Below are positions 32,869 to 43,589 of a stretch of DNA of 64,000 bases, one piece after another. Every line of letters begins with the position of its first letter. The stretch's first letter is position 1. The position numbers and the translations under genes were made by a program. Source of the stretch: Coenobita brevimanus (taxonomy: Eukaryota > Arthropoda > Malacostraca > Decapoda > Coenobitidae); contig CM064655.1 of NCBI GenBank assembly GCA_032717465.1, forward strand, positions 13,986,152 to 14,050,151. The letters run 5' to 3'. The notes under the pieces were generated by a model. The model made no database searches and was not told the origin of the DNA. It worked only from the letters and a program-made list of their open reading frames with translations.

Positions 32869-32919
32869 CCTCCCTTCCTGGAAAAAGAAATTTTGGGGAG
32901 AAATTTCATGTTATACATT

Positions 32920-33318
32920 ATTATAATACAGTCCTCGACAGACAACTGGCGTGAAGGTTGGTCATCCCTTTCATATGGTGCACTTCCACTGAACACTCTT
33001 GTAAGAGAAGGGCCCAACAGGTCAGCCTCTGGCTTTTGTTCCTAAATTTGGCCAGGAATATAAGGTGATGATTGGTGTAGACTCTGATTGGGGTGGAGCC
33101 AGAACCTACATGCACAGAGAGATGTTGCAGGGCTAGTATGAGTGCAACTAATTCTTTCTTGATGGTAGAGTAGTTCTGTTGGGCCTGATTAAATTACTTA
33201 CTGTAGCAGCATACTGACATTTCCACACCAGTACAGTTATCTTGCATTGCACCAGCCCCGACACCACTAGCCTCAACAGCTAACTTGAATGGCTTGCCAA
33301 AGTCAGGGGCCTGAAGCA
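32920..33318 (-). pseudogene. RNase H domain, second part, of the old Gmr1-like element
   Basis: On the minus strand: FGKPFKLAVEASGVGAGA near 33270, IKKELVALILALQHLSV near 33140, then VYTNHHLIFLAKF and KGMTNLHASCLSR at the end. Two of the four acidic residues are changed (D to E in VEAS, D to N in TNHH), and there are stops. It ends 50 bp before the purine tract and 3' LTR, so RNase H is the last pol domain. Confidence 0.8.
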
Positions 33319-33380
33319 CAGTAGACCCTCATTAATTCGTACTTCAATAAATCATAATTCGGGATATCTCGTAGAGGCTA

Positions 33381-33435
<55 letters not shown>

Positions 33436-34248
33436 GTCAAACTCGTAAAAATTTCCATTAATTTGTGGAAACACGAGGTAATGAGGTTAAAGTCACAGTC
33501 GTGATGCAAGAGGATCCACATAGTAACATATTTTGGAGAGAATAGTTTGTAGTAACCCGTTTACTCACGGAATAAGTGCGAGTTAGGCTTGTAAACAAAC
33601 AACTTACTTGTACCCATGCCCCTGCGATGCTCAGTTTGGCACCATCTTTCGTTTGCGATGCATCTCTCTCTGCTTCCTAGTGCTTTTGATTGCATTACAT
33701 TTTGTTTATTGAGCTAAAAGACCCACATACCCTGCCATCATGTCTTCTGACAGTAGCAAGAGGCCCACTGTACCATACGGGAGGAAGGGCATTAAGGTGG
33801 AGAGCCTTACTCTGCAGGAGAAGCTGAAGGTGTTGGCTCGATGCGATGCTGGCGTTTCGACTCGTTCAATTTGTGCTGAGTTTGATATCAAACCCAGCAT
33901 ATTTTAGGTTAAGTGACGTAAGTGATACTGTACTGTAATGGCCTTTACAGTGTATAGTATAGTAATCTAAGTGTGTGTACTCTCAGTGTTCAAAATGTTA
34001 AGCATTTTTAAGCGACCCAGAGCCCCCCAATCCACCTCTTCACCCTGCCAAAGGCTTCCTCCAAGCTTGGATACTTCTCTGCAGTACCAAAACAAGGTAA
34101 GGTTCTATTAGTTTTAATTTTTTTAATGTACTGTACTGTATAATGTGTTTTTGGAGGGAGTGGAGGGATACCCCGGTAACTCGTAAAAATGCTAACTCGT
34201 AGAGGGTTGGAACCCAATTATCACAAGTTAACAAGGGTTTATTGTATA
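33319..34248 (+). mobile_element. Tigger/pogo-like deletion derivative inserted in RNase H region
   Basis: Left end CAGTAGACCCTCATTAATTC at 33319, right end on the minus strand CAATAAACCCTTGTTAACTTG, forming imperfect inverted repeats of about 25 bp. Both ends also contain 'aactcgtaaaaat' words. It carries the start of a transposase (33740-33904) and a possible C-terminal piece with a donor-like aacaaggtaagg near 34096. A (CA)n tract is at 33382-33433. It interrupts RNase H of the old LTR element. Confidence 0.75.
33740..33904 (+). pseudogene. Pogo/Tigger transposase N-terminal helix-turn-helix, truncated
   Basis: A 54-codon frame, MSSDSSKRPTVPYGRKG then LTLQEKLKVLARCDAGVSTR and ICAEFDIKPSIF, ending in TAG. 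It matches the CENP-B/Tigger N-terminal DNA-binding domain pattern (L-t-l-.-e-K-l-.-v-l-.-.-.-.-.-G-.-s-.-r-.-I-.-.-e-f-.-i-.-.-s). The DDE catalytic domain is absent. In function this part binds the transposon ends. Confidence 0.75.
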
Positions 34249-35310
34249 GACTGACTGGACAGACTGCTTCTTACTTAGAAAAGGCATCTTCACACTCTGA
34301 CTTCCACTCATACTTTACATTCTTTTGCAATAAGTCAGTCAAGGGAACCACAATATCACAGAGATTAAGGACAAATCTCCAGTAGTAACCTGGCATCCCT
34401 CCAAATTTCTGTAATTCTCTTTTGTTCTTGAGTTGGGAGAACTGGCTTATGACCTAAATTTTGGCATCAGGGGGCCAGACCTGATCTAATCCGCATGTAC
34501 TGGACCTAGGCCTTCCCAAACTCACCCTCTGCCACAATAAGAACTTGGCTGGCAGAGGACAGTCTCTGCAATACAGCTTCAAGGCACTCAAGGTATCTTT
34601 CCCAGGAGTCACTAAAGATCACATAATCATCAATATGAATTACACATCCCTCAAGACCCCTAGTAACGCTGTTCATCAACCTCTGGAACGTGGCAGGTGC
34701 ATTTTTCATACCACAGGACATGACCCGCACTTGTAGATACAGTATTGCCACCAACGCAAAGCAAGAGATTTCCTCAGCCCACTCAGTTAGGGGGACTTGC
34801 CAGTGCTCTTTTAGCAAGTCAAGCTTGGTGATGAACTGGGCACTGCCAAAATACTATCTATACACTCATCCACCTGAGGAAGAGGATAAGAATCTGACTT
34901 GGAGAATGAGTTCACCTTCCCATAGTCAATACAAGACTGGTAGGACCCATTGAGTTTTGGGACCAGTGTGATAGGGGAGCACCACTTGTTCTGGCACAGC
35001 ACCATTAACCCCTGTCACAGCATGTAGTCCAATTCTGCCTGCCGGATGGACTGCTTGAGAGGGCTGGCATGGTAAGGGGGACTGCTTCACTGGCTGGGAG
35101 TCTCCCACATCCATGTCGTGTTTGGCAGCCTCGGTCCACCATGGGGTGTCTGAAAACTTTTGGAAACTTCCCAAGGAGAGTCATGAATGATGCTTGCCAT
35201 TCTTCTGTCAAATGGGAGAGTTTATTATGCATCGGGGTTGTCTCTCCAGCCAAGAACATCCAGCAGGCCACCCTCATCCTCCTTAGCCTCCACCTCAGAT
35301 ATAACACACG
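34249..35310 (-). pseudogene. Reverse transcriptase domain of the old Gmr1-like element
   Basis: On the minus strand the frame opens with a Gmr1-like linker (LSHLTEEWQASFMTLLGKFP, about 35240), then CQNKWCSPITLVPKLNGSYQ and KVNSFSKSDSYPLPQVDE (about 34990-34890), then KEHWQVPLTEWAEEISCFA, MKNAPATFQRLMNSV and the catalytic region CVIHIDDYVIFS (34640-34620). The double Asp is kept, the preceding Tyr is not. It lies after the integrase C-terminus, not before integrase. Frameshifts break it into three parts. Confidence 0.85.
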
Positions 35311-35319
35311 CTGCGCTCA

Positions 35320-35519
35320 GGAAGTCTGTGCCTTCTCATCGGTGGTACTCTTTCAACATATTCACATGGTACAGTCCGCAACTCTTGCGCCGGCCCGGAG
35401 TCCTAACCACATAATTGACTTCCCCTACTCTCATCTCTACAGTGTAAGGGCCTGAAAATCTTGCCTGCAGAGGCTGACCATGGGTTAGGATTAAAACCTG
35501 ATCTTCTGGGGAAAATGCC
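35320..35519 (-). pseudogene. Integrase C-terminal (GPY/F-type) module of the old Gmr1-like element
   Basis: On the minus strand: AFSPEDQVLILTHGQPLQAR, FSGPYTVEMRVGEVNYVV, TPGRRKSCGLYHVNMLKEYH. This is the GPY/F-containing C-terminus of Ty3-type integrase, ending with the HVNMLK.YH motif. It is followed within 100 bp by the RT linker. A LINE (35520-36297) separates it from the core at 36298-36973. Confidence 0.85.
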
Positions 35520-36297
35520 ATGATTGCTGATGATACAGTATTGTTGAGTGAAGATGAATGGGAGTTGCAAGGTTTGGTGAATGAATTTGGGACAGTGTAT
35601 AGGAGGAGGAAGCTGAAAGTTAATGTAAACAAAAGTAAATTTATGGTGTTTGAGAGGAATGAAGTCACAGAGTGTGCAGTGAGGTTGGATGGTGAGGATA
35701 TGGAGAATATGAGTGCATTCAAGTACTTGGGTAGTGTGATGAGTAAGGATGGAACTTTGGGGGATGAAGTACGTGAAAGGGTACAGCAGGGAAGGAAGGT
35801 TGTTGGCACACTGAAAGCAGTGATGAGAAATAGGGAGGTGAGTATGGAAGTTAAGAAGTCTCTGCATGATGGTATTGTGATCCCTACCCTGACGTATGGA
35901 AGCGAGGCGTGGACCTTGCAAGAGGGGAGCAAGTCAAGAGTGAGAGCAGTGGAAATGAGTTACTTGAGAGGAGCATGTGGAGTGACATGGAGGGACAGGT
36001 TGACGAATGAAGAAGTGAAGGAACGTTGTGGGGTAGATGTGGATGTGGTTGAAAAGATTAGGAGAAATACACTGAGGTGGTTTGGACATGTGGAGAGGAT
36101 GGAAAGTGAAAGACTGACTAAGAGGGTGTATGTGGGTGAGGTGGAGGGAGGGAGAAGGAGGGGTAGACCGAGGATGAGGTGAGTTGGGGGGAGGGGAGTC
36201 AAATGGTGGGTGACAGAGTGACTTGGAGGCGTTTTGTCTGCGGCCACCCTTTGCGGGATTAGGGCGTCGGGCTATAGATAGATAGATAGAGAGATCA
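35520..36297 (+). mobile_element. 5'-truncated RTE-type LINE, copy 2, inserted in integrase
   Basis: The plus strand encodes 220 residues from IADDTVLLSEDEW, so part of the RT palm with the ADD motif is kept, to GRPRMR. A deletion of about 50 bp near 36180 relative to copy 1 joins the end out of frame. The element finishes with the shared tail (ggccaccctttgcgggatta, then ggcgtcgggctatagatag) and (ATAG)n at 36275-36292. Sequence identity to copy 1 is very high, with a handful of differences over 600 bp, so both are recent. Confidence 0.85.
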
Positions 36298-36973
36298 TAC
36301 CATCTCTTCATCTTCCCCTAGGCCCACTCCAAGTGAGTCCTGGTAACTCCAGCCTACTGCCCAGCTTCTCTTTGAACTGTGTAACATATTCCAATAAATT
36401 AACTTGGTCATCAACTTGGACCCACCGATCTTTAAGAAGCTTGATAGGGCCTCTCATTTCATGTCTGAAAATCAACTGGATAGGAAAGTAGCCTAGGGAT
36501 TCACTTGGGGTTTCCCAGGTGGCAAACAACAGCAAAGGCAGACCCTGGTCCCAATCCTTCTCCTGACTGATAAAGAACTTCTTTATCAGGGATATCAATG
36601 TTTGATGGTATCCCTCCAAGGCTCCCTGACTCTGAGGATGGTACGTAGAGGACGTGATCTGGGAGATTCCTAGCTCCTTTAGGGTCTGACAGAACAGTAT
36701 GGATACAAAATTACTCCCCTGGCCCGACTGGACTTCCTTCGGAATTGGGTAAAGAAATATATCCTTAATCACTGCTTTGGCTGAACTGTTCCTTAACGGG
36801 ATCGCTTCAGGGTATCTAGTGGCCATGTCCATCACAGTGAATATATATTGGTGTCCTGAGAAAGTCTTAAGCAGAGGCCTGACAATATCAACAAGGACTC
36901 CAGTGAATGGGGCCTCAAACTCCAGGAGAGGAATCAAGGGGACTGCAGCAACAGAACTACCACCCTTACTCAC
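36298..36973 (-). pseudogene. Integrase core of the old Gmr1-like element
   Basis: On the minus strand the frame reads GVLVDIVRPLLK (first Asp present), YIFTVMDMATRYPEAIPLRN, EVQSGQGSNFVSILFCQTL (the second Asp of the D-D-35-E triad replaced by Gly), YHPQSQGALEGYHQTLISL (Glu present) and the RGPIKLLKDRW motif, ending AKLxERLE-like. It would join retroviral-type cDNA to chromosomal DNA when intact. The lost Asp and later stops show it is dead. Confidence 0.88.
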
Positions 36974-37756
36974 CAGCTGACAGGTGTGACAGGACCGGCA
37001 GTACTGGGAGACATCTCAGTGGATTCCCAGCCAGTAAAAATGTTGCCAGATGTGGGACAGCGTCTTCCTCACATCTAAGTGCCCTGTTATGGAAGACTTA
37101 TGAGCAAGGGACAAAATATTCTGACTACACCCCCTGGGGACATCTACTTGGTGAACAAACTCCTACTCATGATCATGAAGTACATTAGGGGGTCTCCAGA
37201 GATGCAATGATATGCCACTTGCTGAGAGGTACTAACACTTGGGCTGCTCGACGTCCCACTCTCCCTCATTCACGGCTGACTCAGTTAGAGCAGAAATCTC
37301 CGGATCCAATCTCTCTAAACTAATCAGTCCTCCATCAACATCACTAGGCATGTTATCTGCCTAAGAGTCAGTCAACCTAGCAAAGAAAGTATCTCCAAGG
37401 AAACATCATCCAGGATTACAGTATCGGGTACAACACTAGGGTGACTAACACCATCACTCTCAAATTCAACCTCATGGTCGGACTTTGCTGCCATGGACCT
37501 TGTCACAGCACAGGCAGGGAAAGTTTTGAACACCTTAGCTCCTGACTTTGGGGGTTCCGCGGCTCACAGGGAACGGCAATCTCATCCTCCCCCCAAGTTG
37601 TTACCCAAGAGGAAAGTGACCCCTTCCAAATGTAGCTGGTCTTCAACACCCACAAGCACTGTTCCTGTAACTAAGTCTGACTGAAGCTTCACTTCAACTA
37701 GGGGAAAAGAAATACAATTAGCAATACGCTGCAAAAGCATGAGCTCATGGGAATCA
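36974..37756 (-). pseudogene. Integrase zinc-binding part, spacer and second half of protease, old Gmr1-like element
   Basis: Near 37070-36985 (minus) HLDVRKTLSHIWQHFYWLGI then CRSCHTCQLVSKG form the H2C2 zinc-binding domain of integrase. Upstream, after an acidic spacer of about 450 bp with several stops, 37750-37590 reads DSHELMLLQRIANC and GTVLVGVEDQLHLEGVTFLLGN, the second half of a retropepsin-like domain. No RT lies between protease and integrase. Confidence 0.75.
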
Positions 37757-38486
37757 GCTATCTATCTATCTATTGCCAGACGCCTCAATCCCGTTTGGGG
37801 TGGCCACAAACAAATCGCCTCCAAGTCACCCTGTCCCCCGCCATTTCACTCCCCTGCTCCCAACTCACACCCCCCTCTCTCATATACCTCTCCACCCCAT
37901 CTCTCCATCTCATCCTCGGCCTCCCCCTCCCTCTTTCCCCCTCCACCTCACTCACATACACTCTCTTCGTCAGTCTTTGACCCTCCATCCTCTCCACATG
38001 GCCAAACCACCTCAGTGTGTTCCTCATAACGCTTCCTATCACATCCACATCAACACCACAATGCTCCTTTATATCCTCATTCGTCAGCCTGTCTCTCCAT
38101 GTGACTCCACAGGCTCCTCTTAAATAACTCATTTCCATGGCTCTCACTCTTGACTTGTGTCCTTCCAACAACGTCCAAGCTTCACTTCCGTACGTTAGAG
38201 TTGGTATCACAATACTGTCGTGTAGTAACTTTTTCACTTCCATGCTCACTTCCCTGTTTCTTATCACTGCTTTCAAAGAACCAGCAACCTTTCTTCCCTG
38301 CTGTACCCTTTCAAGCACTTCACCCTCCAAACCTCCATCCTTACTCATCACACTACCCAAGTACTTAAACGTACTCACATTTTCCAATTCCTCACCATCC
38401 AACCTCGCTGTACATTCACTGACTTCACCTCTCTCAAAGACTATCACTTTACTCTTCCCTACATTCACCTTTACATTCAGCTACAT
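37757..38486 (-). mobile_element. 5'-truncated RTE-type LINE, copy 3, inserted in protease
   Basis: On the minus strand it encodes 227 residues (NVGKSKVIVFERGEVSECTA, FKYLGSVMSKDGG, YGSEAWTLLEGHK, RWFGHVERM, GRPRMRWRDG, CGHPKRD-stop) and ends in the shared tail and (ATAG)n at 37757-37772. It is flanked by tcagcta at about 37752 and 38479, a likely 7-bp target duplication. It is a different subfamily from copies 1 and 2, about 80% alike. Confidence 0.85.
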
Positions 38487-38780
38487 CTATTAAACCCCCT
38501 AACATAAGAGACTGTGAAACACCAGTATCTCAAAGAATAGTGACTTCCTTGCAATGCCCATCAGCTGAAACAAATCCTTTAGAAATAAAGTTATCAAACG
38601 CAGCATCTGGGATGGAGTCAGATCATTCAAAGCTTGGGAGGGGACATCCTCAAAGGATCTCATTATCATGGTTAACTGAGGGTCACACCACCACCTCAGA
38701 GGCCCCACTACAAATGGACGACTGCTGGACGAGTAACTTGCAACTGTTAACACCAATGACTGCACACTCCCCACCGGTGT
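38487..38780 (-). pseudogene. First half of protease of the old Gmr1-like element
   Basis: On the minus strand: FVSADGHCKEVTIL, a TGA where Arg is expected, then DTGVSQSLMLGGLIDVA at about 38525-38490. DTG is the retropepsin active site and is intact. The Arg codon to TGA change fits CpG decay of CGA. The frame runs straight into the second half across the LINE insertion when one copy of the tcagcta repeat is ignored. Confidence 0.75.
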
Positions 38781-40048
38781 CCCGAAAACCCTGAGAATTC
38801 ACAAATGCAATGGGCTTCTGCTTGAGCCCATGCCCAATCTTTTTCCAGCAAAACTCCTCAGCATGACCCTTCCTATTGCAACTGTTACAAAATCGGGTCT
38901 CTTTTCCTGACCTCTTATCTACACTGTCCACCAAAACTTTAGGGGCTCTGCTAGACTCTGGGGAGGAAGACTTCTCCGAGTCACTAAGAATCACTTTATC
39001 ATTACAAGAAGAAGGTTTCACAAATTGCTCTGCTCTCCGTCCTCTTACAATCAATGGGAGTTTACACTCAAAACAATTGACCACCGTAAAATTGTCAGCC
39101 AACACAGCAGCTTCAGCAAGGGTGTCCACTCCTTTCTCAATCAGGTGGGTGGCTACATCCCTACAAACACTACTGAGGAAGCTTTCCAAGATGATAAGTT
39201 CCCTCAACTCAGGGACGCTATTGACTTTCTTCGAGTGAAGCCATTGATCTAATAAGTCTGCATGTGTCCTAGCAGACTCCACACGTGTCTGGTCCCTCCG
39301 CTTGCTCGCAGTGCTAAATTTAATCCAGTAAGCCTCTGGTACAAGCTTGAATGCCTTAAGTATTGAATTTTTACCTTTGTCATAATCGGCACACTGATCA
39401 GTGGTTAACGCAATATCCTCCTGTGCTTTTCTTTTTAATACGCTGTCATAATATTGACCAGGAACCCTTCGGCCAGGAGGGATGATCCACCACCGTTTCA
39501 TCCATCCATCATCCAATTCTATGTTGTCCCATGAACAGCGTAGAAGCCTGGGGCTAGGCAATTTGGTCCTGACATTTATGATGAGAGTGACCAGCCTCAC
39601 TCATCCCCGAGTGGAATTACACGAGCAATAACCCCAACCACCCCTTGGATAGAAAACTGCACTGGTTCAATCCGATTGGAGTGCCATAATTACCCACTAA
39701 ACCACCAGATGCCATAATTTGGTTATATGGTTACCACCCAGCATAGTAAATGAACATGTGAAAATATTTAGTGACATCCTGCTCACTAAAAGGGGGAATA
39801 TGCTTGTTATCTTTTGCCACATCAAACACCTCATCATTCAAAACACAAGTACGAGGAGAACTACTGAACTGTTTAAGGCAAAACTCATGATTCATTTCCA
39901 TCTGTTTCATTTGGAGGTGTAATTCCAACTCTCTATTTAATTTTGGCTAATTCAAGTCTTGTTTTATCACCAACACTGGGAAGTGGTGGCTCTCCCAGAG
40001 AACTACTGTGAGCAAAGGTCTCTCAATCTAAAGGCTCAGAGTCAACAT
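38781..40048 (-). pseudogene. gag of the old Gmr1-like element
   Basis: On the minus strand: a coiled, charged N-terminal part (LAKIK, ELHLQMKQMEMNHE, about 39950-39890), then IPPFSEQDVTKYFHMF (39780), then after a gap the body from 39600 with EDIALTTDQCADYDKGK, ILKAFKLVPEAYWIKF, RTHADLLDQWL and ELIILESFLSSV, a SCAN-like capsid region, and last the zinc knuckle CNSCNRKGHAEEFC (about 38850). Knuckle spacing is C-x2-C-x4-H-x4-C, standard. Frameshifts separate the two halves. Confidence 0.85.
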
Positions 40049-40321
40049 TTAACCCATCCTGTCTGGGTGACATGTACAGAATACTGGTCCTCCTGGGGCC
40101 GTCCGGGGGTCATGTATACTGTACGTGATCTAGTAATTCACGCAATTGTTTGAATATTCAGCTGATTATTTCCACCACCCGCACCTGCTGGCAACCCTCC
40201 CACATGCATCCCGGTCACACTCCAGTTGCCTGCCTACCTCCTTGATGGATAGACCTTCGCAAATCCATATTCCTGTGTCCGGACCCTTGGCTGACATCCC
40301 GCGCCCACTGACTTCAACACC

Positions 40322-40720
40322 AATGAAGTCCAAAGGCTCTCGGAGGAAAGGCCTAAGTGATGGTACAATAGGGAGGGAGTTATATATACCATTATTGCCG
40401 ACTGTGAGTGGGGAAAGTGATTCCTCCTCTGAGGAAACAGATATGGCAATGCTGAGTATGGAAAAATACACATCAGAGGAGGAGAGTGACCGTGAATTCG
40501 CCACTGTGCGGCAATATTTTCCCTCTGCATGATCATCAGCCTTTTCTGATGATGAAAGGTCAGATATAGTTGATGATCTTGCAGAGGGAGATATATGCAC
40601 AGTGGAGAAAGTGGCGGGGGAAGCAGAGAGTGAAGGAAGGGAGGAGAAAACACCGCAGGCTGAGCCGCCGGGCACGAGAGTGGCGCAGGGTGGAAATTTC
40701 CACCCATACACCATCTTCAC
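40322..40720 (+). pseudogene. piggyBac transposase, acidic N-terminal region
   Basis: From the ATG at 40322 the frame reads MKSKGSRRKGLSDGTIGREL then GESDSSSEETDMAMLSMEKY and SEEESDREFATVRQYFPSA to a stop at 40532; a neighbouring frame goes on SDDERSDIVDDLAEGDICTV. Acidic, Ser-rich N-termini of this kind precede the catalytic domain in piggyBac transposases. A frame change separates it from the repeat that follows. Confidence 0.55.
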
Positions 40721-40729
40721 CACCTTCAC

Positions 40730-41110
40730 CCACACGACCTGCATCACTTTATTCATCACCACGTGCCTCACCACACCGGCCTGCATCACTACAGGCCTCA
40801 CCACGTGCCTCACCACACTGGCCTGCATCACAACAGGCCTCACCATGCCGACCTGCCTCACAACGCTGGCCTGCATCACTTCAGGACTCACCAAGTGCCT
40901 CACCACACCAGCCTGCATCACTACAGGCCTCATCACACTGGCCTGCATCACTACAGGCCTCACCACGCCGGCCTGCATCACTACAGGCTTCACCACACCG
41001 GCCTGCATCACTACAGGCCTCATCACACCAGTCTGCATCACTACAGGCCTCACCATGCCAGCCTGCCTCACCATGTGCCACTTCACCACAACCTGGCTCA
41101 TCAGGTTATG
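40730..41110. repeat. 30-bp minisatellite inside the piggyBac transposase region
   Basis: The unit cctgcatcactacaggcctc plus accacgccgg repeats with exact 30-bp spacing from about 40911 to 41060 and more loosely from 40740. Because 30 is divisible by three, several frames on both strands stay open and give 10-residue repeats (such as RPASLQASPH). Which frame, if any, was translated is not certain. Confidence 0.9.
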
Positions 41111-41319
41111 TTGGTGCAGGTGCACGCCGCCAGGCACGTGCCCGCTGATGCCTTTCACCAGTGCCATCACCACCATGATCACCCTCACCAGCATCATCAC
41201 CTGCCTCATCTAGTGGTGAGTCAGCAGAAACGTCACCACACTGCCATGCTAGGGGCCATGGTAGGGCACAGGGCAGGCTACGTGCCCGGCAGACTTGACA
41301 GGAGCCGAGGACAGGTAGG

Positions 41320-41600
41320 TTAGAAACCTTTGTGTGGGAGGCAGGGACGGGATTTCAGCCTAAAGTACCTGTGTTTGACGACACAAAAGCAGGTGTGCAG
41401 CCAGAATTTCCCTGCAACAGAGCTTCTTCTGCAGTGGACTTGTTCTGGTGCCGACATCATTTCCACATTGGAATTGTCTCTTGCTACAATACACATTGTG
41501 TTTATTCATATTTAGTGAAAATGTGTTGTAGTGTTGAGATGAAGATCCAAATGCCACTTCAGTATAAGCGTGGTGTGGGAATAAGATGAGCGCCAGACCT
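41320..41600 (+). pseudogene. piggyBac transposase, start of catalytic domain (partial)
   Basis: WEAGTGFQPKVPVFDDTKAG and VQPEFPCNRASSAVDLFW (41338-41440) resemble the beginning of the DDE_Tnp_1_7 domain (F-.-P-.-.-p-.-F-.-.-.-.-G-v, then p-.-d-.-F). After that the match ends and an unrelated segment follows to about 42270. Confidence 0.5.
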
Positions 41601-41727
41601 GCGAAAGTCAGCACTTTTCGACGTACACATGAAGGTAAGGGAAGGCGATAGAAGAATATGAATTGTATACACTAATGTAATTAATACTACTTTATTGAGG
41701 TGTATAATGTGCATGGTAGAGTTGTAA

Positions 41728-42285
41728 CTTACTTCTACTCATGTAAATCCCATTTGTCTGTGGAAGATTGCGCCTCTAATAACTGCTGAGTTCAGGCCAC
41801 TCCCAGTGGGGAGGCCAGCCAGCTGTAGGAGATTACTTTCAGCTCTCGTAAAGGAGAGACGTACTGCTCTGAACTCTCTCTTGTCGCAGTTGTATCTTTC
41901 TGTGGTAAATAAAGAGAGATACAAACACAATCTGCTCCAGTTTCTGTCACCTGCACATGCCACTGTTCCTCTAATACAGGATCTACACCGATTCCTGCCA
42001 TCTGTTGCAGAGAGAGGCTCGGGAGTCCAGCTGGGAATTAGTGACTTCCAACCAGCAGGAACAATACATAAATTGATGCCCTGCTTGAAACTTAGTGGAG
42101 TCACGTCTAAGCTGATACACATTGGTGGTCAGCTGTGGGGTTCCAACCAGAGGATACAGACTTCTTCTTTGCTTTTTTTCACAACAGCAGTGATGGAGTT
42201 CACTGTGAAAGAAGTGAACAGTTTCAGTGATTTTTGCTGCAATTGGGCTGAGACCTTGCACCTGAGAGAGAGTGCGCGAAAATGA
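41728..42285 (+). other. Unidentified open segment of 185 codons inside the piggyBac element
   Basis: The plus strand is open from 41728 to a TGA at 42285, with no obvious start codon. It contains LLSALVKERRTALNSLLSQL, KERYKHNLLQFLSPAHATVP, SDFQPAGTIHKLMPCLKLSG and TSKLIHIGGQLWGSNQRIQT, a balanced amino-acid composition unlike repeat-derived frames. It separates the two parts of the piggyBac catalytic domain. It could be a captured exon or part of another retroposed gene. I do not recognise it. The opposite strand is also partly open. Confidence 0.35.
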
Positions 42286-43589
42286 AGGAATGGACTGCAA
42301 CGAGTGTTAGCGAAATGTATGTTTGGCTAGCATTGACATTGTTGATGCCTCAAGTTAGAAAACATAATACAGTATACATGATTATTGGCTCGTGGACGAT
42401 ATTGCTGCAACACCAGTATTCAGTAAGTATATGCCACATGACCGATATCTTGACATCCTGAGGGACTTACTTTTTCCATGAATGTGGGCCCAAATCCAAA
42501 CAATAGGCTCTGAAAAATTTGCTCGATTCTGGAGATGATGAAGGAAAAATTTTGATCTTTTTTCGGGGACATTTCAGAAGGTTGTTATCGTAGAGTTGCT
42601 TGTTTTGTTCAGGGGACGTCTTGCCTTCATTCAGTACATTCCATCAAAGAGGCATCGTTTCAGAGTAAGGTTCTTTGTATTGTGTGACTGCACGACTGGG
42701 TACATGCTTGATTTCACTATGTATACAGCAAGTGATGCAGTGTTGTCGAAGGACGATCCCCACAGTCTCTCTGGCTCTGTTGTCAAGAAACTAATGGACA
42801 GGTACTTCAGTGGCAACCATATCCTTTACAATGATAATTATTACACGGCACCAGGTCTTGCAAAGTACCTGCAAGAACACCAAATTGGATTGTGTGGCAT
42901 TGTCCATGCAAAGAGGAAGCACTGGCCATCCTTTCCCAAAGGCACCATGAAGAGGGAGTGCAGGACCTTGCAATCAGGTAAACTCCTGGCAATTCACTGG
43001 CATGATAAGAGAAAGGTGAATGTCCTCTCCATGGTCCACGAAGGTAAGCTGACTGATCGATAGAAGAACGAGGCAGCCAGTCTTCAAGCCTGATGCTGTT
43101 ATTGACTATAACGTGAACATGCGACTCGTCAATAAATCAGATATACAGATCAGCACAATTGACTGTCTGAGGAGGTGTTGCAAGTGGTATAAGAAAGCAT
43201 TCCTACATGTGCTGGACATCTGTGTAGTGAATGCCTTCATTCTGTACAAGGATGTAACACAGACCAGCACATCCCTTCGACAGTTAAAGATGGATGTAAT
43301 TTTCGGCCTTCTGGAGAGGTATGCACAGGTAAATCCTTCCGTGAAATGGAGGCACAGTGTACAGCAACTGCCTGGCTGCCTGCAGTGCAGGGACTACCTC
43401 GGCAGCCATTTCATGGAAATGCTACCTCACACACCTGCAGACAAGGAAGCCTTCCGGAGCTGCTACGTTTGCGCCAATTCATCGTGCAGACCACAGCAAT
43501 GCCGTATGATGAGGTGGTGGTGTGCTGAATGTGAGGTTGCACTGTGTACTGGCTGTTTCTTTGATTTCCATACAAAGACCGAGTGGTAG
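42286..43589 (+). pseudogene. piggyBac transposase, catalytic and Cys-rich C-terminal parts
   Basis: MKEWTATSVSEMYVWLALTL near 42286, then after frame changes KYMPHDRYLDILRDL (about 42430), LFRGRLAFIQYIPSKRHRFR (42610), YNDNYYTAPGLAKYLQEHQI (42830-42890), NMRLVNKSDIQISTID (43113-43165) and a C-terminal Cys cluster (CYVCANSSCRPQQC...WWCAECEVALCTGC, 43465-43555). These are the landmarks of the DDE_Tnp_1_7 domain and its RING/PHD-like tail. The second Asp (YNDN) and probable third (NKSD) are present, but the first (normally V-D-E before the FRGR motif) reads V-V-E. With the frameshifts at 42540-42590 and 43063-43113 it is inactive. Confidence 0.85.

Noticed and set aside
35336..36311. Minus-strand Pro/Ser/His-rich frames over the RTE LINE
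   Set aside because: Antisense of the LINE reverse transcriptase; only 35320-35519 at one end is real (integrase C-terminus).
40166..41209. Minus-strand frame of 347 codons with V-V-M-Q repeats
   Set aside because: Antisense to the 30-bp minisatellite in the piggyBac transposase; open because the unit length is a multiple of three.
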